DNA of 64,000 bases from Glycomyces tritici. Its GTDB lineage: Bacteria > Actinomycetota > Actinomycetes > Mycobacteriales > Micromonosporaceae. The notes below the pieces were generated by a model, which was given only the letters and a program-made list of their open reading frames with translations, did no database searches and was not told the origin of the DNA. The position numbers and the translations under genes were made by a program. Of this stretch, positions 44,991 through 53,707 are shown piece by piece. Location of the stretch: the NCBI RefSeq assembly GCF_030403505.1, contig NZ_JAUEMJ010000003.1, positions 558,001 through 622,000 on the forward strand, given 5' to 3'. Every line of letters starts with the position of its first letter. The stretch's first letter is position 1.

Positions 44991-45060
44991 CGCACTCCCG
45001 TACGCAACGCCTGGCGGCATATAGGCGAACTGTCGCCCACAGGAAATACGGAGACATTGG

Positions 45061-45092
45061 GCGGGGTGGGACCGATATCGGTCCCACCCCGC
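45061..45092. terminator. bidirectional rho-independent terminator (32-bp perfect palindrome)
   Basis: Two 16-base arms (45061-45076 and 45077-45092) with no spacer, between the convergent ponA2-like gene and the M15-like gene. It marks the left edge of the cell-wall operon region. Confidence 0.85.
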
Positions 45093-45110
45093 TCAACGTC
45101 CCACATGGCA

Positions 45111-45776
45111 TCAGCTTGACGCGGTGATCGTCTCATCACGGCGGGACATGCTCAAGCCAAACGACCTTGCTTCTCCTGGGTCGGGGGCGGTGGCGTCCTC
45201 TGAAGTCTCGGGGAACTGCTGATATTCGGGGCCCACCGCGATCTCGAAGTGGGCATCCTTCACAGGGTCCATATGATGGCCCCAGGCGATGACTCCTTCA
45301 AAATCAGCGAGGATGCCTTCGATCACCGTAATCTCGGCGGGAAATAGCCCATCCCCCGCTCCGATCGGGTAACAAGCCGGGCGGATCTCAACTGCAGTCC
45401 CGGACAGGTAGTTCGATTCGAAGGTGGCCTTGATTTGCCGAGACTTCCGATGACCCATGACATCCCCGGTTTCGAAACGCCCTCCGAGTTCGTACGCGTA
45501 CCGGCGGATGAAGTGAGTCAAAACAAGTTGCGGCCAGCCTTCAGCAAGCGCGACCTCTGCGCCTTCGATTCCCTCCACTGGAAGAAGCGGCGCAGTGGAC
45601 AGGATCGGCCAGCCATTGGCTGTGGTCAATCCGATCCACTTACCGGTTTCGAGGTCGAACCTCGAAGCAGGTTCGGCGACCGCTGGGGTCACTCCCGTTA
45701 GAGCGGCTGCGCCTCCGGCAATGCCGCCATATAGCAGACCACGACGGGTAACAGTCTGGTTCGTATGCAAGTTCAT
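45111..45776 (-). CDS. Tat-exported M15-peptidase-like protein with altered zinc ligands
   Basis: 221 residues. The N terminus carries a twin-arginine signal (TRRGLLYGGIAGGAAALTG, cleavage near AVA-EPAS). The mature part resembles the D-Ala-D-Ala carboxypeptidase/endolysin fold: SNYLSGTAVEIRP (about residue 120) aligns with the SxHxxGxAxD zinc motif, but His is Tyr and Asp is Glu. The second motif WGHHMDPVKDAHFEI keeps the final His of the usual MHFEI block. It may be an inactive wall-binding relative, or have acquired a different metal site. GAGGAGCATCAG precedes the ATG. It is the last gene of the apparent four-gene cell-wall operon. Confidence 0.7.
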   Translation of the reverse strand: MNLHTNQTVTRRGLLYGGIAGGAAALTGVTPAVAEPASRFDLETGKWIGLTTANGWPILSTAPLLPVEGIEGAEVALAEGWPQLVLTHFIRRYAYELGGRFETGDVMGHRKSRQIKATFESNYLSGTAVEIRPACYPIGAGDGLFPAEITVIEGILADFEGVIAWGHHMDPVKDAHFEIAVGPEYQQFPETSEDATAPDPGEARSFGLSMSRRDETITASS

Positions 45777-45820
45777 CTGATGCTCCTCATCGTCCTAATG
45801 CGTCGGCATGAATCGTCGGA

Positions 45821-48298
45821 TTAGAACTCTCCGTTCGCCATGTAGATGCGCCGATTGACGTAGCCGCTGACGAATTCGAACAACTCGCCCGAGGGGAGTT
45901 GATGCGGGAGCATATCAATCTGACCGGGAGCGCTGCCGACCTCGAGAAGCAGCTCTTTCCGCCAGAGGTCATGCACGTTGGTGGCATCGTCGTCGATCTG
46001 GCTAAGCTCTTTCAACGCGGCGAGGACGTTGTTCTCCCAGGCCTCCGTCGAGGTCACCTCTCCATTGCAGAGGTCGATCGCATCTGTGAGCGAGTACTCC
46101 CACGCGGCTCGGAGCGCATCATTATGTGTGACCCGCTTTTCCATCGTCGGCATGCTGAAGTGCGACATGAGTTCTCCGTAGGCGGTCTCCATGAAATTCT
46201 CAACGGTGAGAAAGGATGGAACCCCGAGTCGGCCCATGTAGGCTTCGCAGAAATCGGCTCCTGAGGGATACGCGCTCCGATTGTTGCGCCACTGGTTGTA
46301 GAGACGCGCGAGATCGCCCAGAGCTCCCCTTCGCGGCGAGATCATCGGCTCATTCCAGCCAGTGATCGGAGTAGTTCGCATCACCGTCAATCGACTAGTG
46401 ACTGAGAACATCTTGGCCGTGCTGATATCCAGGTCTTCGAACACGGTCACCGACATGTACCTACCGCTGCCGAGATAGCTCAGCGCGTGCTCCATCCATC
46501 CTGCAACATCCAGATTAGGATATGCGTTCCTCACGTCGGTCGCCCACGGGTCACCTGAGAGCGCGTCGGTGAACTGTGGGTGCTTCAGGAAGAAGTGTGC
46601 CAACTGATCGGCGTTCCACGCCTGTCCGCCATTCCCCGTGGAATCCGGGTCAAAGTCGGCAACCCACCCGCCACGGTAGATGGCGTCGTAGATCGTGTCC
46701 AACCGGTCAAGAAACGCTTCCCGGCTGGTGTGATTCTGGACGTGGTCGACTCCGAAGTCAGCTCCTATGCGGCTGATGTTGCTGTCCAGTCCGAAGGAGT
46801 CCGACGAATTGACGACGAAATTGGCTTCTTTGATCTGGTTGAACGACCAGTTGGGGGGTAGAGGGAAACCCTGGTTACCGGAGAATCCCCAGGACATGCC
46901 TGAAACGAACGACCATTTGGCGAGGCCTGCCGCAGAGACTCGAATACAGACATTGCGCGAACCGTAGACGCCGGCGATATACCGGCCACCCTTGCTCTGC
47001 AGGGCGTCTCGGACCCCCCGGAAGTAATCGATGATGTACGACATCTCAGAGTCCAGCGCGTCATAGTCCACTGCGAAATAGATGCACGTGCCCGCCTCGA
47101 ACCCGTATTCCACTGCTCGGTCGTGAGCTTTTCCAGCCTCGTGCACTCCGTTTGCGTACGTGAATTCCCCAAGCTCTCCACCCCAGTACTGCGAAATCGG
47201 AAAGCAGTTCAATCCTGCGGCGAAAATCGACTCCAGTTCACCATCCTGGATCCACTTGTACCTCCATTGGTCCTCTGGGATCCGTTCCAGGTCCTCGTCG
47301 AGGTAGCGACCGACGGTTCGGTAACCAGCCGAGGACAGCGCGGCCGCGCGCGAGGGCGTGATTTCCGAGATGCAGTCGCATGCGATTCGTCGGTATGTAC
47401 GGTCAGGGTTTCCGGATGATACGAGGAGTTGCGCCCAAGTGTCGAAGTCCGTGTTACCGGTGGTATTCTGTAGCGCTGAGAATTTTTGAAACGCAGCCGT
47501 GAACTCCACTACCTCGCTGGAGTAGTTGCGGCGCCACTGAACAGAGTAGCGCGTTCCATCGAATTCGCCCTCGTTCATGAGACAGGCAGCCACATAGAGC
47601 GCTGCAACCTGTGATTCCACAGCGTTCTGAGAGAGCTTGAACTTCGAGGTCTTCAGACCGGCTTGAGTCCCGGGTCCGAAAATTCCAGTGATCTGGGCCG
47701 ACGCTATGCCGATTTCCTTCTGGACTCCCATCATCAGCGCCTGCTGGTAGCCCCTGGAAAGCAATCCGTCTGTCGGGCTCATGCTGTAGGCGGGAATATC
47801 TGAGTAGTAATAGTTGAGAAATCGTTGAGCCGCCCGAACATTCTCGTTGCCGCGTTCTTCATTGAACTTGTAGGGATCAGTGGTGAGAATGCCCTTGAAG
47901 ATCTTCGGTGAAATATAGTCCGCGATGAGCATGCCCATGTCTTCTCGGATAGCGCGGATGCCCTCCACGGCGGCATCGTCGATCTCGCCGTCGACCCAGC
48001 CTCCAGTGTAGCCGTGGCACCATAGGCCGTGCCGCGCGATATTGCAGAGCAGCTCACTCGTGGTGGACTTGCCGATCTCGCCCCAGCCTGCGAGAAGCGA
48101 CAGGGTGGTGGGCCCGAAGACGCCCGAGACCTGGGCCGGGTTTTCGGCTGAAGTGAAAAGCACGTGCTGGAGACCCATGATGAGAGACCGCATGGTTCCC
48201 TGCCCGACTTCCCCATCCGTTTCACAGCGAATGTACCCCGGAACGTCAGCAAAGGTTTCATTTACCCAAATCTGGGCTTCTTGCACCTTGATGTCCAT
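45821..48298 (-). CDS. peptidoglycan-binding modules plus DUF1906 glycosidase-like domain
   Basis: 825 residues from ATG 48298. Two degenerate peptidoglycan-binding modules fill the N-terminal 300 residues (for example SGVFGPTTLSLLAG and TGIFGPGTQAGLK). A DUF1906 (Rv2525c-like, GH25-related TIM barrel) domain spans about 305-520: IACDCISEITPSRAAALSSA, YRTVGRYLDED, CIYFAVDYDALDSEMSYI, YIAGVYGSR. The C-terminal about 300 residues match nothing I recognise (SLTDAIDLCNGEVTSTEAW region). No signal peptide or membrane helix is visible, odd for a wall-active protein. An in-frame GTG at 48346 would add 16 residues and no signal either. Confidence 0.78.
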   Translation of the reverse strand: MDIKVQEAQIWVNETFADVPGYIRCETDGEVGQGTMRSLIMGLQHVLFTSAENPAQVSGVFGPTTLSLLAGWGEIGKSTTSELLCNIARHGLWCHGYTGGWVDGEIDDAAVEGIRAIREDMGMLIADYISPKIFKGILTTDPYKFNEERGNENVRAAQRFLNYYYSDIPAYSMSPTDGLLSRGYQQALMMGVQKEIGIASAQITGIFGPGTQAGLKTSKFKLSQNAVESQVAALYVAACLMNEGEFDGTRYSVQWRRNYSSEVVEFTAAFQKFSALQNTTGNTDFDTWAQLLVSSGNPDRTYRRIACDCISEITPSRAAALSSAGYRTVGRYLDEDLERIPEDQWRYKWIQDGELESIFAAGLNCFPISQYWGGELGEFTYANGVHEAGKAHDRAVEYGFEAGTCIYFAVDYDALDSEMSYIIDYFRGVRDALQSKGGRYIAGVYGSRNVCIRVSAAGLAKWSFVSGMSWGFSGNQGFPLPPNWSFNQIKEANFVVNSSDSFGLDSNISRIGADFGVDHVQNHTSREAFLDRLDTIYDAIYRGGWVADFDPDSTGNGGQAWNADQLAHFFLKHPQFTDALSGDPWATDVRNAYPNLDVAGWMEHALSYLGSGRYMSVTVFEDLDISTAKMFSVTSRLTVMRTTPITGWNEPMISPRRGALGDLARLYNQWRNNRSAYPSGADFCEAYMGRLGVPSFLTVENFMETAYGELMSHFSMPTMEKRVTHNDALRAAWEYSLTDAIDLCNGEVTSTEAWENNVLAALKELSQIDDDATNVHDLWRKELLLEVGSAPGQIDMLPHQLPSGELFEFVSGYVNRRIYMANGEF

Positions 48299-48374
48299 AG
48301 CTAAGAGAGCGATCCTTTCTTCTTCGTTCTCAGAATTTTCCGGCACTCAGTCGATAGGAGTCAGCGAAGTACCG

Positions 48375-48509
48375 TCAATTTGAAAAATCGAGGTAGATCC
48401 AGAACCATATGACGAGAACCAGAGTGGCCACGAATACGGCGGCTGAGAAGATCAATCCGATCATTCCGCAGGTGCTGAAGTCGAATTCTCGGCGGCGATT
48501 CTTAGACAC
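48375..48509 (-). CDS. 44-residue single-pass membrane protein overlapping the SGNH gene stop
   Basis: A GTG at 48509 overlaps the last bases of the upstream 1281-residue gene (GTGTCTAA, 8 bp), so it is probably translated by coupling. The product starts MSKNRRREFDFSTCGM, then has a long hydrophobic helix (about 16-40, IGLIFSAAVFVATLVLVIWF) and ends IYLDFSN. The basic N terminus predicts N-in/C-out topology. It could be a holin-like pore, a membrane anchor for the DUF1906 protein encoded next, or simply a small membrane protein. No family match is known to me. Confidence 0.55.
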   Translation of the reverse strand: MSKNRRREFDFSTCGMIGLIFSAAVFVATLVLVIWFWIYLDFSN

Positions 48510-51500
48510 CGGCAGCCACCATCGCACTCTGGACTGCAGGTTTGTATCCGTACTGCAGTCCGAGTGCGTTCGGATGCATCGACTCCCTGCTGGGAACCGT
48601 GACACTGCCGGTGTCTCCCGGTCCGGTCTTCTCGAAAATGCCAGTGTTGAAGTAGAAGGCGTTATCCTCGCCATTGCAGAGCTCATGGCCGGCAAACGTT
48701 TCTGTGGTCGACACATAGGTCACATTGGCATCAAGGCCGGCAACGATCTCAGCCATACCGCTCCTCAACCGCTGCGCCATGTCGTAGAGCATCACCGATT
48801 CAGCGTCGTCGACCGTGAGCAGTCCACCGGAATAGAAGCACTGTTCCCATGGATCGTCTGAGAAGAGGCTGGGGTAGCCAACCAGGAGGATCTCAGCATT
48901 CGGGGCAAGTGACCTGATCTGTGGCAGGAGGTCGCTCACCTCGGCCAACGCCGAGTCCACGTCTGCTTGCATGGCCGCCTCGTTCTCGGCCGTGGCGCAG
49001 TTCCCATTGCGGAAGTCGAGACAGGTGTCCACATGCGTCGAGAAGTTCGCGTCGTTGCCGCCGATGGACAGCAACACCAGTGTGGTGTCGGCGCTGAGGA
49101 CGCCGGAGTGCAGTTGCGGGTATTCGCCGAACTGACCACCGTCCGGATCGTCCAGTGGCTGCTGAAGACGGGTGAAGTTGTTGGTCGTGGCGCCTGAGCA
49201 CGACACGTTCTGAAAGTCGATGCCGTTATTGTTAGCGTCGGCATTGGCGCCGAAGGAGTAGGTCCAGCCGGGAGGCACGATCTGGCGGGTCCATGCGTTC
49301 TTGCTGCGGCGGCATGCGTTCCAGGTGCGCAGCCCGGCGTTGCGGTCGGTCTCGGTGTAGTAGTTGCCCACGCCCTCGCCGGAGATGAACGAGTCGCCCA
49401 TCGCCACGACCATGTGCTTCGGTTTGGCCGGGAGCGGCGCGAACGCGACGGCGTCATAGGTGATGCCGTCAAGCCCGACCCCGTCAGCGGTGATATTGGA
49501 GAGGGAAACCTTTTGCGGTTGAGTCGGGTCGAACTGGTAGGCGCCAATCTCGACCCAGGTGTTCGCCCGGTACACGGTGTTGAGATACCGGTCGCGAGTC
49601 CCGAGGGTCGTGCCATGAACCTCGTAAGGGGCCTGCTGGGTGGCGGCGTGGCGAGAGGGGACGTGGACGTAGACCTTGGCCCAGCCGTTAATGCGGTCGG
49701 CCTCGTCGAGCTCCCAGGTGCCGGTCACTTCCATCTCGGGCTGGGTGTCGTTGCGGGCGTGGGTGAACCAGAAGTGGCCTCGGAATCCTCCGCCGACCTG
49801 GTGGAGGTCGATTTTGGAGGGGTAGGTCGCAGGGCTGGTGTTCGCGGTCGGGAAATCGAACGAGAACGAACCGGATTGCGAGACCGGGACTCCGGGACAG
49901 GAGCTGGGGCCGCCTTGGGTCTCGGCGACGCTGTCGATCACTCGGATGTACCCGTTGCTCGGCACATTCGGAGAGGCGCAGTTTGGCTGGAACGCAGCGT
50001 ATGTGGGCCTTGCCGGTTCTGGATCGCCCGCCGTGTATACCAGGACCTCCGTGCCGCATCGCACGGGGCAGAGACCGGCGTCGACCGGTTCATGCCACCA
50101 ACAGTGCAAGTTGCTCAAGGCGCACGGGCCGGGCTCAGACTTCAGGCACTCGTCGGTCTCGACTTCGCAGATCCCCGCGTTCCAATCGCCCGCGACATCG
50201 CAGTTGTTTCCCGATGTAGTGCAAAAGTCCCCGAACTCGGGCAGCGCTGCTAGACCGGTTGTGCCGTACGCCGCATTGTAAGCGCCGGGGTACTCACCGG
50301 TGCCGTAGTCGTAGCGTCGCAGCGGATCGAATGCGAAGCCAATGACTCGCTCGGGGTAGGACCACAAGTTGGGGTGTTTGGAGTTCCCGTAGCCGAGGGA
50401 CTCGTTCCAGTCGTCCGGCAGACCCTCCCAGTCGGCGGGGAAGTCGTGCGTGAACAGGAACATGTCCCGACCCGGCATGTAGACGGGGTTGGCCGGGTTG
50501 TTCGCCCAGCCGACGCCCCACTGGCCGTGGTGTTGGTCCTTGTCCGCCTCGGGATAGAACCCGGTGTTATACGCCCATAGGGCAAACCACCAGCTCTGGA
50601 GATAGGCAGGGTCCCCATCGTCGAGGATGAGGCCGGCTTCACGGGTCTGGTTCCATTTTTCCTGGAGGATTTGCAGGCCCGCGGCGATGTTCGAGGCGTA
50701 GTCCACAGTGATCAGCTGCTGCTGGAACTCGGTGTACACCGTGTCGTCGCGGTGCATGCCCGTGGTGACCTGGGCGATCCCATATCCGCAGTCGACGTCG
50801 TCCCAGTGCACCTCCCAGAGGGTGTCGCCGCCTGCGGTTCGGTTGCCGTAGAAGCCGCCCTGGTGAATATTCCCCGAGTATCCGTCAGCGGCGTGGCTTG
50901 AAGCGTGCCACCCGTTCGATTCCTGGGCGATGATGCCGAGCATGAGCTGCGCGGGCACGGTGCCGCCGCCGTCGAGCGTGATCGGCGGGAACTGGACTTG
51001 CGGACTGAAGGCGGGCAGACCCAGATTGTTCCAATCGGCCGGCCGGCTCTGCGTCAGCGCGCCGCGGACGGCAAGATCTACTGCCCACTCGACTTGGGCC
51101 GCATTCGGTTGGTAGGACATCAGGTTCGGGTCGTTGCGGGGTATCGCACAAGCCCGGTCGGGGTCCCACGGCACCGCCGCAGGGTCCTCTGCGCCGAGCG
51201 CACCGAACGTCTCCTGCTCGGTGAGCGTCTCGGCGAGGACCGGCGAGATCTCGTCCGCGCCTGTGTTCGCCCCGAGCGGAACGGTCGCCTCGACGGCTGT
51301 GCCGTCGTCGGTGGCGTAGATGAGAACGTCGGCTGTATCAGCGGAAGTGCTCACTCCCTGTTCGACATCAGCCCCATCGAGAGTCAGGTTCGAGGTGACG
51401 ACTGCCATGCCGCCTTCGGTTGAGAGCTCCACACTCGCGGGCACATCGGCGACCTCCCACGACTCGGGCAAGTCACCGAGGTCTATCGCCGCTTCGAGGC

Positions 51501-52347
51501 CCTTGACGATCACCTCGCCGTCGGTGTTCCGATGCAGATCGAGCCGCCCGGCGTCGGCTCGGGCCATTTCGGTGGCCTCGCCATCGGCGAAGCGGACTGC
51601 CACCGTCTCCTCCCCGTCGAGCACCTGGAAACCCAGTCCTCCGTCGGCATCGACAGCAAGATCGAACGCAATGGCCTCGGTGCGCAGCAGGGGCTCGATC
51701 GTGCCATCGTCCTCGACGACGACGATCTGTCCGCCGGCTGCTGCAGCAAAGCCGTCACCGTATGCAACAGGGGAAGACAGCTGTCCTTCCACTTCAATCG
51801 CATCGATAGTCGCAGTCGCAATATCCACGCGCTGCAGACGTGTCTGCGCTACGTCATCGTCACCGACCAACGCGGAAAGCACAACGCCCTCGGCCCCACA
51901 GGAGGGGTTGTAGTACGCGAGGCTCGTGCGCTCGTCGAGTTTCGAAACCTCGCCAGACTCCAGGTGAACGACCGCGGCGAATGCGCCGCCGTACATACCC
52001 GCCGGGGAGTTCGTGTACTCGCGCGGCGCATAAACGACCATTGCGTGCTGCCCATCGGCGGTGACGCAGTACTGCCCGAGCCACCGGTCAGTTTCGAACC
52101 CCGGCTCGACAAGAGTCGCGACTTCTGTCCACTCTGACGGATTCGACGCATTCGCGACCAGTAGATGGAAGCCAGCGGCATCACCATCACCCGTAACACT
52201 GATGTCTGTCGAAGATCCGCCCGCTTGAGGGTTGGCTGCTGGTGTCGCATCGACAGCGGACAGCGCGTGAGCGGCAGTCCCCACAACTCCGTCAAACAGC
52301 GCTGGGACCAGCAGCAGACACAGGGATAGAAGTATCTTAGAGCGCAT
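48502..52347 (-). CDS. secreted multidomain wall protein: propeller-like, lytic-transglycosylase-like, golvesin-like and SGNH domains
   Basis: 1281 residues. The signal peptide is residues 1-29 (SKILLSLCLLLVPALFDGVVG). Residues about 45-400 form repeated beta strands (propeller-like). About 440-620 is a lytic-transglycosylase-like region with LMLGIIAQESNGWHASSHA and a GYGIAQVTTGMH block. About 795-930 resembles a golvesin-type carbohydrate-binding domain. The last 300 residues are an SGNH hydrolase: GDSFISGEG (Ser near 984), IGGND (about 1096) and SMHPN (His near 1256), as in secreted actinomycete lipases/esterases. It probably cuts glycan strands and removes ester groups. ATG 52347 follows AAGAGGACAA. 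It heads the apparent four-gene operon. Confidence 0.8.
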   Translation of the reverse strand: MRSKILLSLCLLLVPALFDGVVGTAAHALSAVDATPAANPQAGGSSTDISVTGDGDAAGFHLLVANASNPSEWTEVATLVEPGFETDRWLGQYCVTADGQHAMVVYAPREYTNSPAGMYGGAFAAVVHLESGEVSKLDERTSLAYYNPSCGAEGVVLSALVGDDDVAQTRLQRVDIATATIDAIEVEGQLSSPVAYGDGFAAAAGGQIVVVEDDGTIEPLLRTEAIAFDLAVDADGGLGFQVLDGEETVAVRFADGEATEMARADAGRLDLHRNTDGEVIVKGLEAAIDLGDLPESWEVADVPASVELSTEGGMAVVTSNLTLDGADVEQGVSTSADTADVLIYATDDGTAVEATVPLGANTGADEISPVLAETLTEQETFGALGAEDPAAVPWDPDRACAIPRNDPNLMSYQPNAAQVEWAVDLAVRGALTQSRPADWNNLGLPAFSPQVQFPPITLDGGGTVPAQLMLGIIAQESNGWHASSHAADGYSGNIHQGGFYGNRTAGGDTLWEVHWDDVDCGYGIAQVTTGMHRDDTVYTEFQQQLITVDYASNIAAGLQILQEKWNQTREAGLILDDGDPAYLQSWWFALWAYNTGFYPEADKDQHHGQWGVGWANNPANPVYMPGRDMFLFTHDFPADWEGLPDDWNESLGYGNSKHPNLWSYPERVIGFAFDPLRRYDYGTGEYPGAYNAAYGTTGLAALPEFGDFCTTSGNNCDVAGDWNAGICEVETDECLKSEPGPCALSNLHCWWHEPVDAGLCPVRCGTEVLVYTAGDPEPARPTYAAFQPNCASPNVPSNGYIRVIDSVAETQGGPSSCPGVPVSQSGSFSFDFPTANTSPATYPSKIDLHQVGGGFRGHFWFTHARNDTQPEMEVTGTWELDEADRINGWAKVYVHVPSRHAATQQAPYEVHGTTLGTRDRYLNTVYRANTWVEIGAYQFDPTQPQKVSLSNITADGVGLDGITYDAVAFAPLPAKPKHMVVAMGDSFISGEGVGNYYTETDRNAGLRTWNACRRSKNAWTRQIVPPGWTYSFGANADANNNGIDFQNVSCSGATTNNFTRLQQPLDDPDGGQFGEYPQLHSGVLSADTTLVLLSIGGNDANFSTHVDTCLDFRNGNCATAENEAAMQADVDSALAEVSDLLPQIRSLAPNAEILLVGYPSLFSDDPWEQCFYSGGLLTVDDAESVMLYDMAQRLRSGMAEIVAGLDANVTYVSTTETFAGHELCNGEDNAFYFNTGIFEKTGPGDTGSVTVPSRESMHPNALGLQYGYKPAVQSAMVAAGV

Positions 52348-52621
52348 TTGTCCTCTTGATCGCATGCTTCGCGACGCGATCGCAGATCGCGTGATTTTTA
52401 GCCAAAAGCTGGTAGACGCCAGATCGAAGGGCAGCCGCTGAAAGGCGGTTGGATCCGTCAAATTTCGAAGTAGCGCCGTGGGATAGATGGGGCGAAGGGT
52501 CGTGCAGGCTGGCACCCGCGCCGCTGTGGATTCGGCGACGTGGGTTCAACACCGCGGTCATGAGATTACGCAGCCCATCACCGACCGTCAAGATTCATGT
52601 TCGAAAACGAACACGACTGTG

Positions 52622-52650
52622 GGCCGGCCTGGTCCGGGGACGGGTCGGCC
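52622..52650 (+). terminator. candidate rho-independent hairpin
   Basis: GGCCGGCC (52622-52629) pairs with GGTCGGCC (52643-52650, one G-U pair), then TTT. There is no plus-strand gene ending just before it, so it may be a remnant of a lost gene. The rest of 52348-52700 shows no supportable gene. Confidence 0.35.
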
Positions 52651-52700
52651 TTTGGGGCATGCGCGAACCGCGGCAGTCGGGACGATCATCTCGATTCAGG

Positions 52701-52718
52701 CAAGCGCTTGAGCGCTTG
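52701..52718. promoter_or_regulatory. palindromic operator candidate upstream of the HTH gene
   Basis: CAAGCGCTTGAGCGCTTG is an 8-bp-arm palindrome with a 2-bp centre and overlaps a TTGACT that could be the -35 box of the small HTH gene (start at 52794). This is a natural spot for autoregulation. Confidence 0.5.
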
Positions 52719-52793
52719 ACTTGGTACTGTAGACATACATCACAAAGGCTGCGTTTCCCGACCCTTTCAACACCTCAGCCGAGAAGAGCAAAC

Positions 52794-53054
52794 GTGAACT
52801 CCATACCCCGCAGAATCCCCCCATCATTCTCCGAAGCAGACGCCGCGATCCTGAACTGCGTCGTGGCGGCGCCATCTCATCAAGTTGCCGCAGAATGGCT
52901 CGGATGCTCCGCAACGCATCTGCGCCGACTGCTCAAGCTCCTTCGGGAGCGCTTCGAGGTAGACAACAACCTGCAGCTCATTATGTTGGCATCCCTGCAG
53001 GGTGCCATCGATCCGGTCAAAGTCCTGCCAGGGGTCCATCCCTCCACTGCCTGA
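52794..53054 (+). CDS. small HTH regulator-like protein (86 aa)
   Basis: GTG 52794 with GAAGAG upstream. The central SEADAAILNCVVAAPSHQVA followed by AAEWLGCSATHLRRLLKLLRER reads as a LuxR/GerE-like or response-regulator-type helix-turn-helix without a receiver domain. Coding is supported by a strong terminator starting 6 bp after the stop codon. It may control the divergent wall operon (SGNH gene start at 52347 on the other strand). The exact family is uncertain. Confidence 0.6.
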   Translation: MNSIPRRIPPSFSEADAAILNCVVAAPSHQVAAEWLGCSATHLRRLLKLLRERFEVDNNLQLIMLASLQGAIDPVKVLPGVHPSTA

Positions 53055-53059
53055 ACCCT

Positions 53060-53094
53060 GATCACCGCAGCCAAATCCGCGAGCTGCGGTGATC
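53060..53094 (+). terminator. rho-independent terminator after the HTH gene
   Basis: Perfect 12-bp stem (53060-53071 with 53083-53094), 11-base loop, followed by CTTTC. Confidence 0.8.
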
Positions 53095-53707
53095 CTTTCA
53101 GCCAAGCGCACAACCTTCGGAGCCTGGGACTTGCGACAACTTCACCGCCCCAAGCGACCAAGGCGGCGTTGACGCGTGCGTCCGACTCACTGTCCTTGCA
53201 CATCCGGGCAGCCGCCGATAGTGAGGCCATAGCTCCGCCCAGACCGTGAATCGGCCTGCGTACCAAACAAGGTAGCGCCCCTAAGGCCATCCGAAAACAT
53301 TCAAACTGGGGGCTTGCGCTGGTAAGCGGATGCCGGTATCATCATCGGCGCGCCGCAAACTAGACTATTCAACCCCGATCCTCAATTAAAATTTTTCGGA
53401 CATATGGCCGTGATCCGGACGGACACTACAACGACTTTCATTCAGCCGCGCTCAGATATCCTGGGCTCTTTCCTAACCTTCAGTAAGAGACCTTGGGTTG
53501 TATTCGAATAGCGCTGCGTTGCGACTGAACCATCACAGTACCGCACAGCCTATTCAATGCCAGTGGCTTCTAAGGCGAGGACTCTTGCCCGAAAGAAGAT
53601 ATTCGCCCAATCCGGATCCATCCGGCCCATTAACCTCACCGACTAGGAAATCTGGAATGTCAAGTAAACCAGTAATAGGAATCTTTCCATTGAACGATAA
53701 GTTGTCG
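53095..53707. other. AT-richer stretch without a supportable gene
   Basis: About 610 bp that becomes clearly lower in GC from about 53290 on (for example AATTAAAATTTTTC near 53385). Reading frames here on either strand look non-coding. It should contain the promoter of the peptidoglycan-binding gene at 53708. I see no integrase, tRNA or long repeat. Confidence 0.5.

Noticed and set aside
52880..53290. Minus-strand 136-residue frame opposite the small HTH gene
   Set aside because: No ribosome-binding site or recognisable motif; the opposite frame has an HTH and a terminator directly after its stop.
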